Of a DNA stretch of 64,000 bases, positions 59,533 through 64,000 are shown in pieces. The notes below the pieces were generated by a model. The model was not told the DNA's origin. It was given only the letters and a program-made list of their open reading frames with translations, and ran no database searches. Location: positions 139,339,686 through 139,403,685 of the forward strand of contig CAXKWD010000005.1 of the NCBI GenBank assembly GCA_964059195.1, given 5' to 3'. This stretch comes from Ectobius pallidus (lineage: Eukaryota; Arthropoda; Insecta; Blattodea; Ectobiidae). Within the stretch, counting starts at the first letter, position 1, and each line of letters opens with the position of its first letter. Position numbers and translations under genes: made by a program.

Positions 59533-59541
59533 CAAAAAAGT

Positions 59542-60783
59542 GATCCTGAGAATATTCATTTACTTCCTGCTCATTTTCGATGCTGTGCACATACGTTAAG
59601 TCTATGCGCAACTACGGACGCAAACAAAATTTTGAGCGAGCAAAACACCCCATTGTCCGAAATGCATGCTACAGTCATGAAGTTTTGTGGAAGGCTGCAG
59701 GACGACCAAAGAATGCTGAAATAATACACACGTTAAGCCGACCTGGTGAGACAAGCTGGAATAGCTTGTTTGATGCGCTCCAGCAAATTTACAACATTAA
59801 AGAAAAACCTTGCTTTTACATATATCATTGAACATAAAAAATGCTATCAAAGAGAACGAATTTGATTACATACCCGAGTATTTAATAATTAAGGAATCGC
59901 GCACAATGTGCATTATCTTAACCTACTGACAAACACCCAGTCCTGAACCCGGGAAAAGGATTTTTCACTACTGAAAAATCCTTGATCCGGCCGGGAATCA
60001 AACCCGGGCCGCCGGAGTGGAAGGCAGGCGCGCTACCGACTCACCCACGGCGACGGACATGACATGTACTGCGCCAGTGGCAGAAGCCCTCGACATAATG
60101 CGGAGTGAGACCAACGCATATTATGGGATAGTCCTGCCGTGCTTTCAGGCATTAAGAAAAAAACTACACAAAATTGAAAGGAAAAACAACTTTTCTTTTT
60201 GCAACCCTTTGATCAAGGCATTACAGGGAGAGTGTCGAAAAAAGATTTGAAAAAATGTATGACATCAGCACTCCTGTAGCGGAAGATGCGGCTATTACGG
60301 CATTGTACCCAAGATTTAAAAATAAATGGTTAACCTGTTTAGAGCCCGCGGATCGTACAAAACTTCTAAACGTTTTCAAGACCTGTATTTCCAAACAAAT
60401 GAATGACAACGTAGAAACATCAGTAGCAACAACAAAAAAAAGTACCGAAGAAAATAGTTTTTTCAACTTGAACTCTGACTCGGACTCCCGATATTTCATC
60501 GACAGAAACAAACCAAATCTCCTTCGATGCACCACTGACTAAAGCCGAACTTTTAATGCTGCACTTTTTTGCAGAAGAAAGCCAGGATTTGCAACTCCTC
60601 AACAGATATCCTGAGATAAAAAACGTTTTTATTAAATATAACACACCTTAACCATCGTCAGCTGCAGTTGAACGACTTTTTTCTTTTGCAACAATGACAA
60701 ATCTGCCGAAGAGTCACAAATTGACCGACAGTATGTTCGAAAAGAGAGTCGTGTTAAAATGCAATCTAAACTATTATAAGATA
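59542..60783 (+). pseudogene. hAT transposase remnant
   Basis: Recognisable pieces in order: HFRCCAHTLSLCATTD (CxxH motif region), PGETSWNSLFDALQQI in a shifted frame, AIKENEFDYIPEYL, then after the SINE APVAEALDIMRSETNAYYG, AAITALYPRFKNKWL, and finally the dimerisation signature PSSAAVERLFSFATMTN. There is a frameshift near 59690, stops (one directly before PSSAAVERL), and no N-terminal zinc finger. ZBED-like hAT relatives share these motifs. It cannot encode a working enzyme. Confidence 0.88.
59881..60056 (-). mobile_element. SINE family B, nested in hAT transposase
   Basis: The minus-strand head 'gtccgtcgccgtgggtgagt' ... 'gggtttgattcccggccgga' is followed by a body similar to 58041-58326 but shorter, ending 'aattcc/ttaattat'. 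It splits the transposase between EYL and APVAEALD. The flanking duplication is not clear. Confidence 0.85.
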
Positions 60784-60969
60784 TTATAGTCTGTCGTTAT
60801 CTGTGTAATCAGGTTTAATTAAAATCATTCATGTGTATTAATATCAGTGTTTTATTTGTAACTAAGTTAACATGTGTATTTCAGTATCTTACTTACGCAT
60901 TTTGTTATGATACCAGGCCCGTACTCCTTTTTAATTGTTAGTTTTTATTTAAATTCATAAAACAATTTA

Positions 60970-61225
60970 AAATAATTAATTGTTAATTGTAGCAAATTAC
61001 GATTAACAATTGATTAATTGTTAATTGCTACAACTACAATTAACAATTAATCAATTGTTAATTGCATTTTCCACAATTACAATTGATCAATTGTTAATTG
61101 CAACCACTACAATTAACAATTAATCAATTGTTAATTGCATTTTCCACAATTACAATTGATCAATTGTTAATTGCTACCACTACAATTAACAATTAATCAA
61201 TTGTTAATCTTTAATTGTCTTTGCA
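60970..61225. repeat. Right subterminal array of the hAT element
   Basis: 'acaattaacaattaatcaat' followed by 'tgttaattgc' recurs three times, with interleaved 'ttttccacaattacaattga' twice, 74 bp apart. The words are related to, but not the same as, those of the left array. Confidence 0.85.
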
Positions 61226-61722
61226 ATTAAAATTTGCCCAACACTGCTTTGTAGTTGCACTCAACACCCTAAACTTAATTTTTGATTACTGACTATATAC
61301 GAAAGCGAATGCATAACATAATGTAGCCTGATCAGTTTTATGTAATGCAACAATTTAGTGAAAATTTTATTAACCAAGACAACTTTTATGTACAAGGATA
61401 TAATATGGTGATGAAAACAATAATCTCTCTGCTTATTGCGGTCTCGTTCGAGGCATGTAGGACCCAGAGCTTCAGTATAAGCCACGGTATCATAGAAAAA
61501 TTGACGAGTGAAATGCAAGAGAGAAATAATATTGTTTCATACCTTTTCAGCCAATCTTCACTCATAGTTACAAATCCGATAAAATATGTTATAACTTAGT
61601 TATATTCCATATTAAAATGCATTTCAGTATATAAGCTAAATGTCTTTAAAACTCACTTACTGGAATTAAAAGTGTAAACTGTAGGACTGTTTTAATTTAT
61701 TTTCTTAACTTCGATTCTCTTT

Positions 61723-61880
61723 ATTTATTTATTTATTGATGGTAAGAAAACCTCAACGAGCGAAGCTCACCTTAAGGGGCTATAGGCCTATACAACATGA
61801 CATGCATTGTGGTACATAAATTTCCAATCACAAATGACTACAAGAGGTAGATTATATACAAGAGGTACAAGAGGTACATT
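61723..61880 (-). mobile_element. Probable LINE 3' end, inverted
   Basis: A (tttat)n run, which is an (aaat)n tail on the minus strand, abuts GC-richer 'cctcaacgagcgaagctcac' and 'cttaaggggctataggcct'. A small (acaagaggt)n duplication follows at 61850-61880. The 3' ends at 25260-25330 and 26810-26835 are similar in layout. Confidence 0.45.
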
Positions 61881-64000
61881 ATATAGGAACATAAAACAAA
61901 AGATTTGATTATAAGAGTGAAGGGAAACATAGTTGCATAGTCTAATAGTGATCAATATATCTATTTATTACTAGATCAAAGAACTTAATTATTATTATTA
62001 GAATTTAAAAAACAGTATTATTTGTGATTTACATTTTTTATAATTTAAGATATTCTTTTGTTCTTGTGATAATTCATTATGTGTTTTGATTAAATAATAT
62101 TTTAATTCTGCGGTAGATTAATACAGAAGATGTTTGCAAGTTGGTAAGAGAGTATTTCAATTTAATAAGTCATTTCGAATAAGTACGGTACAATTTATAT
62201 GGGAGATGTTTGAAAATTAAGAAAGTAAAAAAATTAAAATAAAAAATAATTACAATTTAAAAAGATAAATGTTTCTGTTAATTGATTTGATTGTATTCTG
62301 TTAAAAAATATAGTAATGTTAATGCAAAGTTAAAACTTCTGTTTAATATGTGACGACCTGATTAGTTGCCATATACTTGACGTAAGACAAAGACGTCATT
62401 GAGGGTCCAAAAAGCGGTTTACGAAAGATACCAATTATTATTATGAAGTTGAAATTCAGCCTGGAGAGAATCACAGATATTTTGTCGTCATCTTGTATCG
62501 TAAGAATTTATGGCACTAGTTTGTCCTCATGACATAGGTACACGTGTGTAAGAAAGCCTGATTGGAATTTCACATTTAATTTTAATGTCTGGTAATTTTC
62601 AGTCTTTGTATTTCTGTAGAGGTCTTCATTCACCACGGCATAGGATTCCGTAGATAGAAACATGTCTATTAAATGGGGAATTACGACAGAATTTATCGTG
62701 CCTTTGGGCGATCTTGAGGTCGACTCCTGGACAAAGAGCAACGTCACTGAATACCTTGGCATCCTAACAAATATCTCAAAGGTGACTCAAGTTATGGACT
62801 TATCGATCAGTTTTTAGATTTTATTTATTTTGTTTTATGTTATTTTAATTATTTTATATTAATTTATTTTATGTTTTTATCTTAAAAGTTACATATGAAA
62901 GGTTTATATACAATGTTTCACATTTTTTGCTTTCATTAACGTGCCATCCGAATGACCACATGCTCCTGGTCGGGGGCAGTTCAGAACGGTAAAGTTGAGT
63001 TGCGGCCTAATCTCAAATTTACTTACGAATTGCGGGCCTTGTTATTTACGACATGTACAAATTGCAGCCCAGCATACTGAAAGGGACATCGGAGTTGCGG
63101 CCAAGAAATTAGGTAATTAGGTGTTCATTTGCCTATTAGCATTACCCAGGAGACACCGCGGAGGGGGTGGCTGGGTAGTCTCCCAAAAATGTGTTTTGTA
63201 GTAAATTTAAAAAGTTATAAACAACACTGTGAACGTGTATTTCTAGCTGTAGTACCTATATAGTAAGAGTAGGCGAAATAAAAAAAATATCTCAATCTTA
63301 TTTAAAACAGCTCTATAACAACAGAATCAAAATTTATTTGCTGTTCTTGATTTATGCATAGATTTTTGGTATATATTAATTTACGCAAATGTACTTTGAA
63401 ATAAAAATGCTTGCCTCATTTGTGTGTTTCGTAAAAGCATATTATTCCCAATTTACCTACAGAGATGTACATAAAATGCCTTATATATGGATTGTTCCTT
63501 TCAGTCTAAAGTGTCAAGAAACAAGAAGACGAACTTAACTACATTGCCCCCAAGCAAGCCATGAAGCACCGTCCAATAAATCTCTTGTTATTGGATCGGC
63601 TATAATATAGACGTTCCTTAACGATTGATTTCGTAATATAACATACTTGTTAACAACGGTATGTTGACCCAGTGTTGGTGGAAGAAATATGAAATTTAAA
63701 GCTGGTGAAGTTTTTGTGCACTCTTCCGTAAAGCATTTCCCAATCTCCATCTTATTTACCTGCTAGGCATATCAATGTCTTTAACTAGAAGATACTTTAT
63801 GAGGTGGTTAGAGTTCCGCTTAGGCTATATTCCATACTCTTATCGGTTTAATATAACTACAGGAACCACGAAATAACTAGAAGTGTGCTACTGTCCTAGT
63901 AGCAGTCCTGTATGAGTATCTGCTATCCTGATGTTTTCATAAATTCTTTTGATATGCAGAAAATCCTCCTTATAATCACATTTTGAGTAACACGTACGTA
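61881..64000. other. Intergenic, nothing recognised
   Basis: AT-rich with two GC-richer patches (62500-62765 and 62940-63175). Open frames of 84 codons (62508-62762, minus) and 71 codons (63535-63750, minus) have no recognised family, signal peptide or splice partner, and are not called. Confidence 0.35.

Larger units (their letters stand above)
58645..61246 (+). mobile_element. hAT transposon, 2.6 kb, decayed
   Basis: Termini CAGTGTTGGGCA and TTTGCCCAACACTG are flanked by a perfect 8-bp duplication ctttgtag (58637-58644, 61247-61254). The left 350 bp and right 280 bp are packed with 'ttaattgcaattaa' and 'caattgttaattgc' palindromic words in tandem. Between them lie a broken transposase (59542-60783) and two SINEs (59214-59532, 59881-60056), so the element is older than both SINE insertions. 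Confidence 0.95.

Noticed and set aside
62508..62762. 84-codon minus-strand frame as a possible exon
   Set aside because: GC content is slightly raised but no family resemblance, and no convincing pair of splice sites with a partner exon was found in the window.
1..64000. CRISPR arrays, operons, bacterial or viral gene clusters
   Set aside because: No regularly spaced short repeats with unique spacers. Gene structure, introns and repeat types are those of an animal nuclear genome. The tandem arrays seen have contiguous units without spacers.

Overview
The window looks like AT-rich, repeat-laden nuclear DNA from an insect. The reasons are a multi-exon gene of the arthropod DM4/12 family, a eukaryotic tRNA-Phe gene with internal Pol III promoter boxes, canonical GT-AG introns, and an animal mobile-element mix (mariner, pogo-like, hAT, Helitron-like, tRNA-derived SINEs, non-LTR relics). 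The repeat style, including frequent 'taggcctac'-type words, recalls cockroaches and termites, but that placement is an impression and was not tested by any search.

One protein-coding gene is clear. It lies on the minus strand from 16848 down to 4682. Five coding exons (16836-16593, 14926-14722, 7711-7565, 5815-5672, 4796-4682) join through GT-AG introns with matching phases into a 284-codon reading frame. The product is a secreted DM4/12-domain protein with a signal peptide, a dibasic RQKR site and four cysteines. Its 7-kb second intron holds a complete tRNA-Phe(GAA) gene on the same strand, several tandem repeats, two hAT-type MITEs and a full-length SINE with a 12-bp target duplication.

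No other protein-coding gene is convincing. The left flank (1-4681) holds a TA-flanked mariner derivative with inverted 3' ends, a pogo-like MITE and a possible hAT relic. The stretch 17-34 kb holds a hAT relic, a chimeric mariner, SINEs of several families, a 683-bp mariner deletion derivative, LINE relics and two hAT MITEs with 8-bp duplications. The stretch 34-54 kb holds a retroposed fragment with a 14-bp duplication, a 170-bp tandem duplication, a pogo-like MITE, second copies of the hAT MITE and mariner derivative, a Helitron-like element inside a palindrome, and inverted repeats. The stretch 54-61.3 kb holds a palindromic TA-flanked MITE, a Helitron-like element with 315-bp tandem units broken by a poly(A) LINE end, another hAT MITE, and a 2.6-kb hAT transposon with a decayed transposase and striking subterminal repeat arrays, itself carrying two nested SINEs.

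I found no evidence of a new multi-gene system. The most unusual items are the hAT element with paired subterminal arrays, two mariner relics with inverted 3' ends, a SINE abutting the DM4/12 splice donor, and a SINE whose truncation point coincides with a 9-bp word in its target.
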